Positions 7,849 through 17,403 of a DNA stretch of 64,000 bases are shown here, in pieces. The stretch comes from Mesorhizobium australicum (GTDB taxonomy: Bacteria; Pseudomonadota; Alphaproteobacteria; Rhizobiales; Rhizobiaceae), in NCBI RefSeq assembly GCF_900177325.1, contig NZ_FXBL01000004.1, positions 4,216,001-4,280,000 of the forward strand, in the 5' to 3' direction. A program made the position numbers and the translations under genes. The notes beneath the pieces were generated by a model, which was given only the letters and a program-made list of their open reading frames with translations, had not been told where the DNA came from and ran no database searches. Position 1 is the stretch's first letter. Every line of letters begins with the position of its first letter.

Positions 7849-9750
7849 TCATGCGGCGTCCTTGCCGTACATCTCGTCGATCAGCTTCTTGTGTTTCTTT
7901 TCAACGAAGCTGCGTTTCAGCTTCATCGTGGCTGTCAGTTCCTCATCTTCTGCGGTCAACAGCACATCGATCAAGCGGAAATCCTTGATTTGCTCCACGC
8001 GGGCGAACTCGCGGTTGGTGTCCTCGATCACGCCCGCGATCAGATCGCGCACCTCCTGCGCGGCGCATAGCGAGCGGAAGTCGGAGAACGGCACCCTGTT
8101 GTCCTGCGCGAACTTCTCGACGTTCTCCTGGTCGATCATCACCAGGCAGGACAGGAACTTACGCCTGTCGCCGATCACCACGGCGTCGGAGATGTAGGGG
8201 CTGAACTTGAGCCGGTTCTCGATCTCGGCCGGCGTGATGTTCTTGCCGCCGGCGGTGATGATGATGTCCTTGGCCCGGCCGGTGATGGTGAGGAAGCCCC
8301 CGTTGTCGATGCGGCCGACGTCGCCGGTCTTGAGCCATCCGTCCGGCGTGACTGTCTCGGCCGTCTTCTCCGGCTTGTTCCAGTAGCCCTTGAAGACGTT
8401 GGCGCCGCGATAGAGGATCTCGCCGTCCGGCCCGATCGCGACCTCGCCGCCCGGCACCACCTTGCCGATGCTGCCGGTCTTGTAGTCCTCGATCACGTTG
8501 ACCGAGATGACGCCGGAGCTTTCGGTCATGCCGTAGCCTTCGAGCACGGTGACGCCGATGGCGCGGTACCAGCGCAGCAGGTCGGGAGAGATCGGGGCGG
8601 CACCCGTCGTGCCGCGGCGCAGCCGCTCCAGCCCGATCATCCGCCTGAGGTTCTTCAGCACCGCGAAATCCCAGAAGGCGTAGGCGAGCCGTGTGCCGAG
8701 CGGCACCGCCCTGCCCTCCTCGATCAGCAGTTGACGCTTCATGCCGGTGGCGACCGCCATTTTGTAGGCGACCTTGCCGAGCCGGGTCGCCTCGTTCGAC
8801 ATGATGGTGATGCGCGAATAGACCTTTTCCCAGACGCGCGGCACGGCGGTGAAGACGTGCGGCGAGACCTCACGGACATTGTCGAACACCGTCTCGGGGC
8901 TTTCGGCGAAGTTCACCGTCGAGCCCATGCCGATCGGGATGAAAGCTGTGATGAGCCGCTCCAGGATGTGGCAGAGCGGCAGGAAACAGACCTGCTCGTC
9001 GCTTGTCGTGACCGGCAGGGTGATCGCCGCGCCGATGATCGAGACGATGATGTTCTCATGGCTGATCATCGCGCCCTTGGGCGGGCCGGTCGTGCCGGAC
9101 GTGTAGACCAGGATGGCGGTGTCTTTGGCCGAGGAATTCGCGATCTCCTCCTCGAAGCGGTTCGGATTCTGCTTCAGGAACTCGCGGCCGATCCGGTAGA
9201 GGTCGTCGAGGAAGATCACCCGGTCGTCGGAAAAGCCGTGCAGCCCGTCGCGGTCGTAGACGATCACCCAGGCCAGCCCCGGCATCTCGTCGCGCACCGA
9301 CAGGTATTTGTCGAGTTGCTCGTCGTTTTCGACGAACAGGAAGCGGCTGTCGGAATCATTGACCAGATATTTGAGCTGGGCGGCGGAATCGGTGGTGTAG
9401 ACGCCGGACGCGACGCCGCCGACGCTCTGGACGCCGAGGTCGGTGTAGAGCCATTCCTTGTTGTCTTCCGACAGGATCGACACCACCTCGCCGCGCCGCA
9501 GGCCGAGCGACAGCAGCCCGAGCCCGATCAGGCGCGCATTATCGTAGAACTCGGTCCACGAATAGGCGAGCCAGATGCCGTAGTCCTTCTCGCGGTGCGC
9601 GATCTTCTCGCCCCAGCGCTTGCAGCTCTCGCGGAACAGCTTCGGCAGCGTATCGCAGCCGTCGAAGTAATACGGTCCCTTCGTCAGGTCCTCGTTGAAG
9701 GAGTGTCCGTTCAACGTCCGCTGGGCGGGGATCTTGCCGGCAATCGTCAT
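7849..9750 (-). CDS. AMP-dependent acyl-CoA synthetase (long-chain type), Liv cluster 1
   Basis: A 633-residue adenylate-forming ligase that converts a carboxylic acid plus CoA and ATP to an acyl-CoA. The AMP-binding signature is intact (VYTSGTTGPPKGAMISHEN near residue 215), as are GYGMTESSG near 408, the hinge motif WLKTGDVGRID near 470 and the C-terminal lysine region (GGKNITPAEIEN). Length and the long-chain-type linker fit the FadD15/FACL subgroup of about 600-650 residues. A strong GAGGAGG lies before the ATG. It sits between livF and the binding-protein gene in one transcript, an arrangement repeated with a different ligase at 48955-50940. Substrate not determinable from sequence. Confidence 0.92.
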   Translation of the reverse strand: MTIAGKIPAQRTLNGHSFNEDLTKGPYYFDGCDTLPKLFRESCKRWGEKIAHREKDYGIWLAYSWTEFYDNARLIGLGLLSLGLRRGEVVSILSEDNKEWLYTDLGVQSVGGVASGVYTTDSAAQLKYLVNDSDSRFLFVENDEQLDKYLSVRDEMPGLAWVIVYDRDGLHGFSDDRVIFLDDLYRIGREFLKQNPNRFEEEIANSSAKDTAILVYTSGTTGPPKGAMISHENIIVSIIGAAITLPVTTSDEQVCFLPLCHILERLITAFIPIGMGSTVNFAESPETVFDNVREVSPHVFTAVPRVWEKVYSRITIMSNEATRLGKVAYKMAVATGMKRQLLIEEGRAVPLGTRLAYAFWDFAVLKNLRRMIGLERLRRGTTGAAPISPDLLRWYRAIGVTVLEGYGMTESSGVISVNVIEDYKTGSIGKVVPGGEVAIGPDGEILYRGANVFKGYWNKPEKTAETVTPDGWLKTGDVGRIDNGGFLTITGRAKDIIITAGGKNITPAEIENRLKFSPYISDAVVIGDRRKFLSCLVMIDQENVEKFAQDNRVPFSDFRSLCAAQEVRDLIAGVIEDTNREFARVEQIKDFRLIDVLLTAEDEELTATMKLKRSFVEKKHKKLIDEMYGKDAA

Positions 9751-9760
9751 GCTGTCCTCC

Positions 9761-10567
9761 TCACCGCCATGTCTTTTTCTGCTTCCAGCGCTTCTGGCCG
9801 CGCTGGGTCTCGCCCTGGACGCCGAGATAGAACTCCTGGATGTCCTTCGAGGCGAGCAGCCGCGCGGAATCGTCGGCCATCACCATGCGGCCGAGCTCCA
9901 TGACGTAGCCGTAGTCGGCGACCTCGAGCGCCACCTTGGCGTTCTGCTCGACCAGCATCATGGTGACGCCCTGCTCGCGGTTGAGCCGCCGGATGATGGT
10001 GAAGATCTCCTTCACCAGGAGCGGCGAGAGGCCGAGCGAGGGTTCATCGAGCAGCATCAGCTTCGGCCGCGCCATCAGGCCGCGCGCGATGGCCAGCATC
10101 TGCTGCTGGCCGCCCGACATCGTGCCCGCCGCCTGCCGCCGACGCTCCTTCAGGATCGGGAAATAGCCGTAGACCATCTCCTCGTCGGCCTTGATGCCGG
10201 CCGTGTCGCTGCGGACATAGGAGCCCATGCGCAGGTTTTCCTCGACGGTCAGCAGCGGGAACACCTCGCGCCCCTCCGGCACGTGGACGATGCCGGCCTT
10301 GACGATACGGTCGGGCTCCTCACCGGCGATGTTGCGGCCGCCGTACCAGATCTCGCCCTTCTCGGGGTTCATCACGCCGGAGATGGTCTTGAGCAGCGTC
10401 GTCTTACCTGCGCCGTTGGCGCCGAGCACGGTGACGATCTGGCCCTGGCGCACGTCGAGGCTGACGCCGCGGATCGCCATGATCGGCCCGTAATAGCTTT
10501 CGAGGTTGCGCACCGACAGCACGGCTTCCGCCGTGGAGGACGCCAGGTTGATCGCCTGCTTCAGCAT
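9761..10567 (-). CDS. livF: Liv-type ABC transporter ATP-binding protein LivF (cluster 1)
   Basis: About 268 residues. It has Walker A GANGAGKTT, the ABC signature MSGGQQQMLAIARGLM and Walker B LMLLDEPSLGLSP, in the spacing typical of LivF, the smaller of the two Liv ATPases. I use the ATG whose TGATG overlaps the livG stop; a GTG one codon upstream is an alternative. The C-terminus is unusually basic (QKRWKQKKTWR), resembling the basic tail of the cluster 2 LivF (KRRKRWLS). It drives import together with LivG, H and M encoded just upstream. Confidence 0.92.
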   Translation of the reverse strand: MLKQAINLASSTAEAVLSVRNLESYYGPIMAIRGVSLDVRQGQIVTVLGANGAGKTTLLKTISGVMNPEKGEIWYGGRNIAGEEPDRIVKAGIVHVPEGREVFPLLTVEENLRMGSYVRSDTAGIKADEEMVYGYFPILKERRRQAAGTMSGGQQQMLAIARGLMARPKLMLLDEPSLGLSPLLVKEIFTIIRRLNREQGVTMMLVEQNAKVALEVADYGYVMELGRMVMADDSARLLASKDIQEFYLGVQGETQRGQKRWKQKKTWR

Positions 10568-11352
10568 CACGCGACCACCCTTTCGTTCTCGTCGGCGACG
10601 CCGATATAGGCCTCGATCACCTTTGGATGGTTCTGAACCTCCTGCGCCGAGCCGATCGCCAGCGTCTTGCCGTCGGCGAGCGCCATGACGCGGTCTGAGA
10701 CGGAGGCGACGAGATGCATGTCGTGCTCCACCATCAGCACGGTGATGCCCATCTGGGTCTTGATGTCCTCGATCCAGAAGGCGACATCCTGCGTCTCCTC
10801 GACCGACAGGCCGGACGCCGGCTCGTCGAGCAGCAGCAGGCGCGGCTCGATCGCCAGCGCCCGGCCCATCTCCACCACCTTGCGCACGCCGTAGGGCAGG
10901 CCGGCGATATACTTCTCGCGATAAGGCTGCAGGTCGAGGAAATCGATCACCTTCTCGACCGCCTCGCGATGCCGCCGCTCCTCCTTGCGGACGAAGGGGG
11001 TGAACAGGATCTCGTTGAACACGTTGCCGCGCCGGTGACGATGGCGGCCGACCAGAAGATTCTGCAGCACGGTCGCCTGGTCGAACAGTTCGATGTTTTG
11101 GAAGGTGCGCGCGATGCCGAGCCCGGCAATCTCGTGCGGCGCCTTTTTCAGGATCGACTCGCCCGCGAAGCGGATGTCGCCCGCGACCGGGTCGTAGAAG
11201 CGCGAGACGAGGTTGAAGAGCGTCGACTTGCCGGCGCCGTTCGGTCCGACAAGGGCGAACACTTCGCCCTCCTCGACCGAGAAGGAGACGTCGTTCACCG
11301 CGGTGACGCCGCCGAACTTGAGGGTGACGTTTTCGACTTCCAGCAGGCTCAT
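10567..11352 (-). CDS. livG: Liv-type ABC transporter ATP-binding protein LivG (cluster 1)
   Basis: A 261-residue ATPase. Walker A is GPNGAGKST near residue 36, followed by the Q-loop region ARTFQNIELF. The ABC signature is replaced by the LivG-type LPYGVRKVVEMGRAL, followed by Walker B LLLLDEPASGLS and the H-loop VEHDM. The atypical LPYG signature is normal for LivG. It overlaps livM upstream by four bases and livF downstream, indicating tight translational coupling. Confidence 0.92.
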   Translation of the reverse strand: MSLLEVENVTLKFGGVTAVNDVSFSVEEGEVFALVGPNGAGKSTLFNLVSRFYDPVAGDIRFAGESILKKAPHEIAGLGIARTFQNIELFDQATVLQNLLVGRHRHRRGNVFNEILFTPFVRKEERRHREAVEKVIDFLDLQPYREKYIAGLPYGVRKVVEMGRALAIEPRLLLLDEPASGLSVEETQDVAFWIEDIKTQMGITVLMVEHDMHLVASVSDRVMALADGKTLAIGSAQEVQNHPKVIEAYIGVADENERVVA

Positions 11353-12446
11353 CGCATGCGCTCCGTCTTGAGGTAGCTCCGCTGGCGGCGGAACATGTCG
11401 CGGCGGTAGAAGGGGAACAGCTCGAAATAGGTGCGTATCTTCAGCCAGCGGCCGTAGATGCCCATCGGCTCGAACAGGATGAACAGGATCAGGATCGCGC
11501 CGAACACGGCCGTCTCCAGCCCCGGTATGGTGATCGCTGTTCCGGTGATCGAGCCGACCCAGTCGCGCATCTGCGCGATCGCCTGCGGCAGCAGCGCGAT
11601 GACCATGGCGCCGAAGAAGGCGCCGTGGATCGAGCCGAGGCCGCCGATGACGATCATCAGCAGCATCTGGATCGAGATGATGATGGTGAAGGTCTCGTTG
11701 TTGAAGATGCCGGCGAAGTGCCCCATCAGCGCGCCGGCGAGACCGGTGATCGCCGTCGACAGGCCGAAGGCGACCGCCTTGGTGCGCGCGACGTTGACGC
11801 CCATCGCCTGCGCCGAGATCTCGGAGTCGCGCACCGCGGCGAGCGAACGGCCGAGCGGCGTGCGCAGGATGTTGCGATAGGCAAGCACCACCAGGATCGT
11901 GACGAACAGGATCAGCCCGTAGAACCGCACCGGCGTGGCATAGCGGTCGAACTGGATGCCAAAAATGTCGATGGTCGGCGCGAGCAGGCCATTGATGCCG
12001 CCGGTGAGCGGTTCGGCGATGACGATCAGGTCGTCGACCAGGATCGACACGGCGAGCGTGCCGATTGCGAGGTAGATGCCGTGCAGCTTCGACGTCGGGA
12101 TCGCCAGCGCCACGCCGGCGAGCCCAGCGATGACGCCCGCGAGCGGCAGCGACAGGATGAAAGGCAGGCCGAGCCGGTCCTGCAAAAGCACATTGGCGTA
12201 GCAGCCGACGGCCAGGAAGGCCGCATGGCCGAGACTGGCCTGTCCGGTCTGGCCGACGAGAAGCATCAGCCCCATGCCGGCGATCGCCCAGATGAGCACG
12301 TTGGTGACCTCGCCCAGCGCGAAGTCAGATAGGAGGAAGGGCAGCACGAGCATCAGCGCCACCAGCGACAGATACCAGAAGGCCTGCGCGCCATGGCGGA
12401 AGAGATTGATGTCGGCGTCGTAGCTGGTCTTGAAGACGGTGCGCAT
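11349..12446 (-). CDS. livM: Liv-type ABC transporter permease LivM (cluster 1)
   Basis: 365 residues when started at the ATG at 12446 (MRTVFKTSYDADINLF), which follows the livH stop by two bases. The reading frame stays open far upstream, but that part lies over livH in another frame and is not coding. The protein has about nine to ten membrane helices, the family loop GQTGQASLGHAAFLAVGCYA around residue 70 and the EAA-like cytoplasmic loop with GRSLAAVRDSEISAQAMGVN, which contacts the ATPases. The tail is basic (YRRDMFRRQRSYLKTERMR). It forms the translocation channel with LivH. Confidence 0.93.
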   Translation of the reverse strand: MRTVFKTSYDADINLFRHGAQAFWYLSLVALMLVLPFLLSDFALGEVTNVLIWAIAGMGLMLLVGQTGQASLGHAAFLAVGCYANVLLQDRLGLPFILSLPLAGVIAGLAGVALAIPTSKLHGIYLAIGTLAVSILVDDLIVIAEPLTGGINGLLAPTIDIFGIQFDRYATPVRFYGLILFVTILVVLAYRNILRTPLGRSLAAVRDSEISAQAMGVNVARTKAVAFGLSTAITGLAGALMGHFAGIFNNETFTIIISIQMLLMIVIGGLGSIHGAFFGAMVIALLPQAIAQMRDWVGSITGTAITIPGLETAVFGAILILFILFEPMGIYGRWLKIRTYFELFPFYRRDMFRRQRSYLKTERMR

Positions 12447-12448
12447 GG

Positions 12449-13324
12449 TTACACCTTCTTCCGGTGGATCTGGGCCAGGATGCCGTGCGGCCTGAACACC
12501 AGGATCACGAACAAGAGTAGATAGGGCATGATCTGGGAGTAGCCGGCGGCGATGTAGTAGGAGGCGAAGGGCTCGATCAGCCCGACGATGATGCCGCCGA
12601 GCAATGCGCCGGGAAGCGAGCCGAAGCCGCCGATGACCGCCGCCGCGAAGGCCTTGATGCCAAGCAGTCCGATCGACGGGTCGATCGATCCCTTCGAGGC
12701 GAAGAGGATGCCGGCGACCGCCGCCACCATGCCGGCCAGCGCCCAGATCAGCGAATGCACGCGCTTGACCGGGATGCCCATATAGTAGGCCGCGAGCTGG
12801 TTCTGCGACGCCGCCTGCATGGCGACGCCGAGCTTGGTGACGTTGAAGAAGAAGTAGAGCAGGATCGTCGAGATGATCGTCACCGTGATCACCACGATCT
12901 CGTCCAGGCCGAGCACGAGGCCGCCGAACCGCACGTCCTTGCCGGCGATGGGCGATTCCAGCGCGATCGGCTCGTTGCCCCAGATCAGCCCGGCCGCGAA
13001 GCGCAGCACGAAGCCCATGGCGATGGTGAGGATGACGATCGAGACCTGGGACTGGCCGAACATGCGGCGCAGCACGATCATCTCGATCAGGTAGCCGAAC
13101 AGGCCCATCGCCGCGATGGCGATTGGCACCGAGAGCCAGAACGGCAGGCCCCAGAACTGGTCGTTGGTGAGCCCGAGCGTGATGAACGCCCCGAGCATCA
13201 TGAAGTCGCCCTGGGCGAAATTGACGGCCTCGGTGGCCTTGTAGATGAGCACGAAGCCGAGCGCGATGAGGCCGTAAACACAGCCGTTCGCAAGGCCGCT
13301 CACAAAGAGCTGCAATACGTCCAA
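12449..13324 (-). CDS. livH: Liv-type ABC transporter permease LivH (cluster 1)
   Basis: A 291-residue inner-membrane permease with about eight helices. The N-terminal segment GLANGCVYGLIALGFVLIYK and the following NFAQGDFMMLGAF are diagnostic for LivH. The start is a TTG (complement of 13322-13324), supported by GGGAGGAG eight bases upstream. It is the first transporter gene of the cluster, about 100 bases after the MDR oxidoreductase gene. The 98-base gap could hold an internal promoter, though I see no convincing one. Confidence 0.93.
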   Translation of the reverse strand: MDVLQLFVSGLANGCVYGLIALGFVLIYKATEAVNFAQGDFMMLGAFITLGLTNDQFWGLPFWLSVPIAIAAMGLFGYLIEMIVLRRMFGQSQVSIVILTIAMGFVLRFAAGLIWGNEPIALESPIAGKDVRFGGLVLGLDEIVVITVTIISTILLYFFFNVTKLGVAMQAASQNQLAAYYMGIPVKRVHSLIWALAGMVAAVAGILFASKGSIDPSIGLLGIKAFAAAVIGGFGSLPGALLGGIIVGLIEPFASYYIAAGYSQIMPYLLLFVILVFRPHGILAQIHRKKV

Positions 13325-13422
13325 GGACGTTCTCCTCCCAATGTCGTCGCGGTCTTATGCCGCGTTTGGTTCGACTATAGACGGCCGTGCCCCCAGCACA
13401 AGCCGCGTACATTCACTAACGT

Positions 13423-14463
13423 TTATGGTGCGATGAAGACCTTTCCATTTGGCTTGGCCAGTTCTTCAGGCACCCTTTTCATTGCGTCCGCGAACGGAAC
13501 GATCGCGGTCACATCGGTCGACCACCGCCCATCGGCGAAGCGCTTCTGCGCCTCCATCACGGCAGCGCCCCTGCGCTGCGGATCGGTGGATCGCATCCAC
13601 TCCGTCAGCCAGAATCCCTCGATCTTCTTGTGCATGAAGATGAGCTGTCCGGGCTCCTGGATCGGCGTCTCGGTCTGGTCGAGCCGTCCGTAGACGATCC
13701 ACCGCGCGCGTCGCGGCATCGCATTGAAAATCGTCGCCGCCAGCGGCCCCGTCACGGCATCGAGCAGGATGCGCGGCTTTTCGACCTTGCAGGCCTCCGC
13801 CAATCGCTGCTTGAAATCAGGCGCTTCGGCGTTCAGCACGATCGCCGCCCCTGCCTTTTCCAAAAGCGGAATCTGGTCGTCGCGGCGCACGATGGCAATT
13901 GGGCGATACCCTTCGTCGCGCGCGATCCCCATGATCAGCTTGCAGAGCTGGCTGGCGGCGGCGGTCAGGATGAAGGCCTTCTCGCCCTCCTGCCTGACGA
14001 TGTCAAACATGGCGATCGCCGTCAGCGGATTGACGATCATCGCCGCGCCGTCGGCATCCTTGACGCCGTCGATCAGCGGCAGGCAGGCCGCCGCTTCGGC
14101 AACGGCATATTCCGCCCAGGCGCCCCAGTTGGAGATGCCCGTGGCAAAGGCCACCCGCTTGCCGACCAGCTTCTGCGCGCCTGCGTCTTCGCCCGCCGCG
14201 ACCACCTCGCCGACGCCCTCGAAGCCCGCCGGCTGCCCCTTTGCCCGAGGCTGGCCGTACATACCCTTGATGAACATGACGTCCGATGGATTGATCGAGG
14301 CCAGCGCGACCTTGACGAGCACCTGGCTGGCCTTCGGCGTAGGGACGGCGATCGTGCCGGGCGTCACATAGGGCTCCATCGCCTCCAACATGCTTCCCGA
14401 CGGACGGGCCGTGTAGCCATCGTCGTTGAGCAGCAGCGCGCGCATGGTGGCGGGGAGCGTCAT
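13423..14463 (-). CDS. MDR-family NAD(P)-dependent oxidoreductase (enoyl reductase-like)
   Basis: A 346-residue medium-chain dehydrogenase/reductase without the catalytic zinc ligands, so a reductase of the quinone/enoyl reductase branch rather than an alcohol dehydrogenase. The GroES-like N-terminal domain contains ASINPSDVMFIKGMYG and GFEGVGEVVAAG; a Rossmann domain follows from about residue 150. The usual glycine-rich AAxxxVG nucleotide loop is replaced by TAAASQLCKL, as in the ETR1/MECR-related enzymes. It is ten bases downstream of a second MDR gene and upstream of livH in the same orientation. Probably a reductive step on an enoyl-CoA or quinone-like intermediate (inference). Confidence 0.8.
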   Translation of the reverse strand: MTLPATMRALLLNDDGYTARPSGSMLEAMEPYVTPGTIAVPTPKASQVLVKVALASINPSDVMFIKGMYGQPRAKGQPAGFEGVGEVVAAGEDAGAQKLVGKRVAFATGISNWGAWAEYAVAEAAACLPLIDGVKDADGAAMIVNPLTAIAMFDIVRQEGEKAFILTAAASQLCKLIMGIARDEGYRPIAIVRRDDQIPLLEKAGAAIVLNAEAPDFKQRLAEACKVEKPRILLDAVTGPLAATIFNAMPRRARWIVYGRLDQTETPIQEPGQLIFMHKKIEGFWLTEWMRSTDPQRRGAAVMEAQKRFADGRWSTDVTAIVPFADAMKRVPEELAKPNGKVFIAP

Positions 14464-14473
14464 CGTCGGGGTC

Positions 14474-15442
14474 CTACGGCTTGAGGATCAGCTTGCCCGC
14501 GACGGCGCGGTCGTGGATGCGCCTGAGCACATCCTTGGCCTCTGCCAGCGGGTAGATGCCTTCGATCACCGGCTTGAGCTTTCCCGCCACCAGCCAGTCG
14601 ATCAGCTCATGCATGTTCTCCTCATGCGCCTCGGGCTCTTTCGCGGTGAACGTGCCCCAGAACACGCCGACGACGCTGAAGCCCTTCACCAGCGCGAGGT
14701 TGACCGGGAATTGCGGGATCTTGCCGGAGGTGAAGCCGATGACGAGCAGGCGGCCGTTCCAGGCCATAGAGCGTGCCAGGACGTCAAACATATCGCCGCC
14801 GACGGGATCGTAGCCGACGTCGACGCCCTTGCCGCCGGTGGCTTCCTTCAGCGTCTCCCGGAGATTCTCGTAGCCGAGCGTGATGTCGGCGCCCGCCGCC
14901 TTCGCGACTTCGCGCTTCTCGGGCGTCGAGGCGACCGCGATCACCTTGGCGCCCATGATCTTGCCGATCTGGATCGCCGCGAGGCCGGTGGTGCCGGCAG
15001 CGCCAAGCACGACAAGCGTCTCGCCAGGCTTGATCTGCGCCCGTTGCTTCAGCGCGTGGTGCGAGGTGCCGTAGCCGCAGATCAGCGCGCAGGCATCCGC
15101 ACCGGAGACGTTGTCCGGCAGCTTGATGACGACGGACTCGTCGACGCCGATTTTCTCGGCATAGGCACCGAGCGGCGTGAAGGAGACGACGCGGTCGCCG
15201 ACCTTGAACTTCGTCACCGCCTCGCCGACGGCCGACACCCGGCCGGCCATCTCCATGCCGGGGACGAACGGCGTCGGCGGCTTGGCCTGATAGAGGCCCT
15301 GCACCAGCAGGCCGTCCGGATAGTTCACGCCGATCGCCTCGGCCTCGATGACGACGGTGCGGCCGGTCGCGTTGGGCTCCGGCCAGTCCGCGTAGTCGAG
15401 GTTTTCGATCGGTCCGTATTCGCGTGCGACGACAGCCTTCAT
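14474..15442 (-). CDS. NADPH:quinone oxidoreductase family protein (MDR)
   Basis: A 322-residue zinc-less MDR protein. The GroES-like domain has AIGVNYPDGLLVQGLYQ and FVPGMEMAGRVSAVGE; the NADPH site AAGTTGLAAIQIGKIMGAKV lies near residue 147. Length and motifs match the Qor/YhdH-like quinone oxidoreductases that often accompany acyl-CoA dehydrogenase genes in alphaproteobacteria. The start follows the acyl-CoA dehydrogenase stop by four bases, so they are cotranscribed. Acts in the cytoplasm, substrate unknown. Confidence 0.87.
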   Translation of the reverse strand: MKAVVAREYGPIENLDYADWPEPNATGRTVVIEAEAIGVNYPDGLLVQGLYQAKPPTPFVPGMEMAGRVSAVGEAVTKFKVGDRVVSFTPLGAYAEKIGVDESVVIKLPDNVSGADACALICGYGTSHHALKQRAQIKPGETLVVLGAAGTTGLAAIQIGKIMGAKVIAVASTPEKREVAKAAGADITLGYENLRETLKEATGGKGVDVGYDPVGGDMFDVLARSMAWNGRLLVIGFTSGKIPQFPVNLALVKGFSVVGVFWGTFTAKEPEAHEENMHELIDWLVAGKLKPVIEGIYPLAEAKDVLRRIHDRAVAGKLILKP

Positions 15443-15446
15443 GACG

Positions 15447-16685
15447 TCACACCTTCTCCTGGGTGTATTTCTTCAGTTCCTGCCGGGCGATCTGGCGGCG
15501 GTGCACGGCGTCCGGCCCGTCGACGATGCGCAGCGTGCGCAGGTTCTTCCAGGTGCGCGCCAGCGGCGTGTCCTGGCTGACGCCGGCTGCGCCATGCAGC
15601 TGCACCGCCTCGTCGGCGATCTTGAGCGCGACGCGCGGGGCGACGACCTTGATCTGGCTGATCCAGGGAGCCGCGGCCTTGGGGTCGCCCTGGTCCATCA
15701 TCCATGCCGCCTTGAGGCAGAGCAGGCGGGCCATCTCGATCTCCATCCGCGCCTCGGCGATGATGTCGTAGTTGGCGCCGAGCTTGGCGAGCGGCTGGCC
15801 GAAGGCCTCGCGGCGCATCGAGCGGCGGCACATGGTCTCCAGCGCCATCTCGGCCTGGCCGATCGCGCGCATGCAGTGATGGATGCGGCCCGGGCCGAGG
15901 CGGCCCTGCGCGATCTCGAAGCCCCTGCCCTCGCCGAGCAAAAGGTTCGACGCCGGCACGCGCACATTGGTGAAGCGCATGTGCAGGTGGCCGTGCGGCG
16001 CGTCGTCGTCGCCATAGATCGTCATCGCCCGCACCTTCTCGACGCCGGCGGTGTCGGCAGGCACGAGGATCATCGAGTGCTGGGCATGCTTCGGGCCGTC
16101 ATTCGCGGTGCGCACCATGACGATGTAGATGGCGCAGCGCGGGTCGCCCGCGCCCGACGACCACCACTTCTCGCCGTTGAGCACGTAATGGTCGCCGTCG
16201 CGCTCGCAGCGCATCGAGATATTGGTGGCGTCGGAGGAGGCGACGTCCGGCTCGGTCATCAGGAAGGCCGAGCGGATCTTGCCCTCGAGCAGCGGCTTCA
16301 GCCACTTCTCCTTGTGCTCGCTGGCGCCGTATCGCTCCAGCACCTCCATGTTGCCGGTGTCAGGAGCCGAGCAGTTGAAAACCTCGGCGCCGATATGGGC
16401 CTTGCCCATCTCCTCGGCGAGATAGGCGTATTCGACGGTCGTCAGGCCGTAGCCCTGGTCGGAATTGGTCAGCCAGAAGTTCCACAGGCCGCGCTCCTTG
16501 GCCTTCGCCTTGAGGCCTTCGAGGATCTCCGACTGGCGCTTCGTGAACGACCAGCGGTCGCCCTCCTTGCCCACCTCGGCGAGGAACTCCTCGTCGAGCG
16601 GAATGATCTCGTCCCGGATCATCGCCGCCACCCGCGCGTGGATCGGCTTCAGCTTCTCGGTCAATCCGAGGTTCATCTCACTCAT
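15447..16685 (-). CDS. Acyl-CoA dehydrogenase family protein
   Basis: A 412-residue FAD flavoprotein that should introduce a 2,3-double bond into an acyl-CoA. Seen in order: an N-terminal helical domain, the FAD/substrate loop FLMTEPDVASSDATN, the KWWSSGAGDPRC segment, and the C-terminal helical domain with the FAD-contacting RIVDGPDAVHRRQIARQEL. This C-terminal motif is typical of the ACAD10/11-like bacterial branch, whose human relatives are fused to an aminoglycoside-phosphotransferase-like kinase. Here such a kinase-like gene lies at 18797-19828, across the divergent promoter. Its ATG overlaps the TetR stop (ATGA). Confidence 0.92.
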   Translation of the reverse strand: MSEMNLGLTEKLKPIHARVAAMIRDEIIPLDEEFLAEVGKEGDRWSFTKRQSEILEGLKAKAKERGLWNFWLTNSDQGYGLTTVEYAYLAEEMGKAHIGAEVFNCSAPDTGNMEVLERYGASEHKEKWLKPLLEGKIRSAFLMTEPDVASSDATNISMRCERDGDHYVLNGEKWWSSGAGDPRCAIYIVMVRTANDGPKHAQHSMILVPADTAGVEKVRAMTIYGDDDAPHGHLHMRFTNVRVPASNLLLGEGRGFEIAQGRLGPGRIHHCMRAIGQAEMALETMCRRSMRREAFGQPLAKLGANYDIIAEARMEIEMARLLCLKAAWMMDQGDPKAAAPWISQIKVVAPRVALKIADEAVQLHGAAGVSQDTPLARTWKNLRTLRIVDGPDAVHRRQIARQELKKYTQEKV

Positions 16686-17335
16686 GGTCTTTCCCTATCT
16701 TTTCCACCCAACCCGCCGCGCGCGAACGCCACGACCTGGTCAACGATATTGTCGATGTCCTGCGCGCTCTCGCGGGGACGCGGCTTGTACCAGAAGATCG
16801 GCGAATTGAGCGCCATGAACATCATCTGGTTGGCGATGCTGAGATCGGCGAAGTGCATGTCGCCCTGGTCGCGCGCCCTCGCCATCTGCAGCCGGAAAAC
16901 GCTGCTGTACTGGGACCGATACTCGACCAGCTCGTTCAGCTGGCTGCGCTGCTCTGGCGTGGTCGCGCCGCGCAGATGCATCTCCACACCCTCCCAGACC
17001 ACGCGCTGATACGCCCGGGTCACGATCATCTGGCGCACATGCGTGTGCGCCATCTTCGTCCAGATAGCGATCGCCGGCTCGTCGAGCGACCGCAAAGGCT
17101 CGATCGCGGCGAAATTCATATCCATGCCGGTTCGGAAGATCTGCGCGAAGAGATCGGCCTTGGACGAGAAATGGTGGTAGATTCGGCCCTTGGTCGCCCG
17201 CAGCCGGCGCGCCACGTCATCGATGGACGTCGCCGCGTAGCCGCGCTCCATGAAGCACGCGGCGGCCGCGTCGAGAATCTCGACGCGTGCCCTTTCGGTA
17301 ACCGGCTCGCCGACGCCAACTTCCGCCAGAACCAT
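16682..17335 (-). CDS. TetR/AcrR family transcriptional regulator
   Basis: A 217-residue repressor with an N-terminal TetR helix-turn-helix (YAATSIDDVARRLRATKGRI, then YHHFSSKADLF) and a ligand-binding C-terminal domain. Such regulators of fatty-acid or acyl-CoA metabolism (FadR/PsrA/LiuQ-like) usually respond to an acyl-CoA. It is the first gene of the leftward operon and is divergent from the SDR/MaoC operon. An inverted repeat in the intergenic region (17404-17423) is the likely operator, so one protein probably controls both arms. Confidence 0.9.
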   Translation of the reverse strand: MVLAEVGVGEPVTERARVEILDAAAACFMERGYAATSIDDVARRLRATKGRIYHHFSSKADLFAQIFRTGMDMNFAAIEPLRSLDEPAIAIWTKMAHTHVRQMIVTRAYQRVVWEGVEMHLRGATTPEQRSQLNELVEYRSQYSSVFRLQMARARDQGDMHFADLSIANQMMFMALNSPIFWYKPRPRESAQDIDNIVDQVVAFARGGLGGKDRERP

Positions 17336-17403
17336 GATCTCCCTTTCCCGCAGACCTTTTGTGCGGCATCGCCGATCGGGTCTTTACGGATGCGCAAATA
17401 ATG

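Noticed and set aside
11349..13412. Continuous 687-codon frame suggesting an extended LivM
   Set aside because: The upstream half overlies livH in another frame; LivM begins at ATG 12446.
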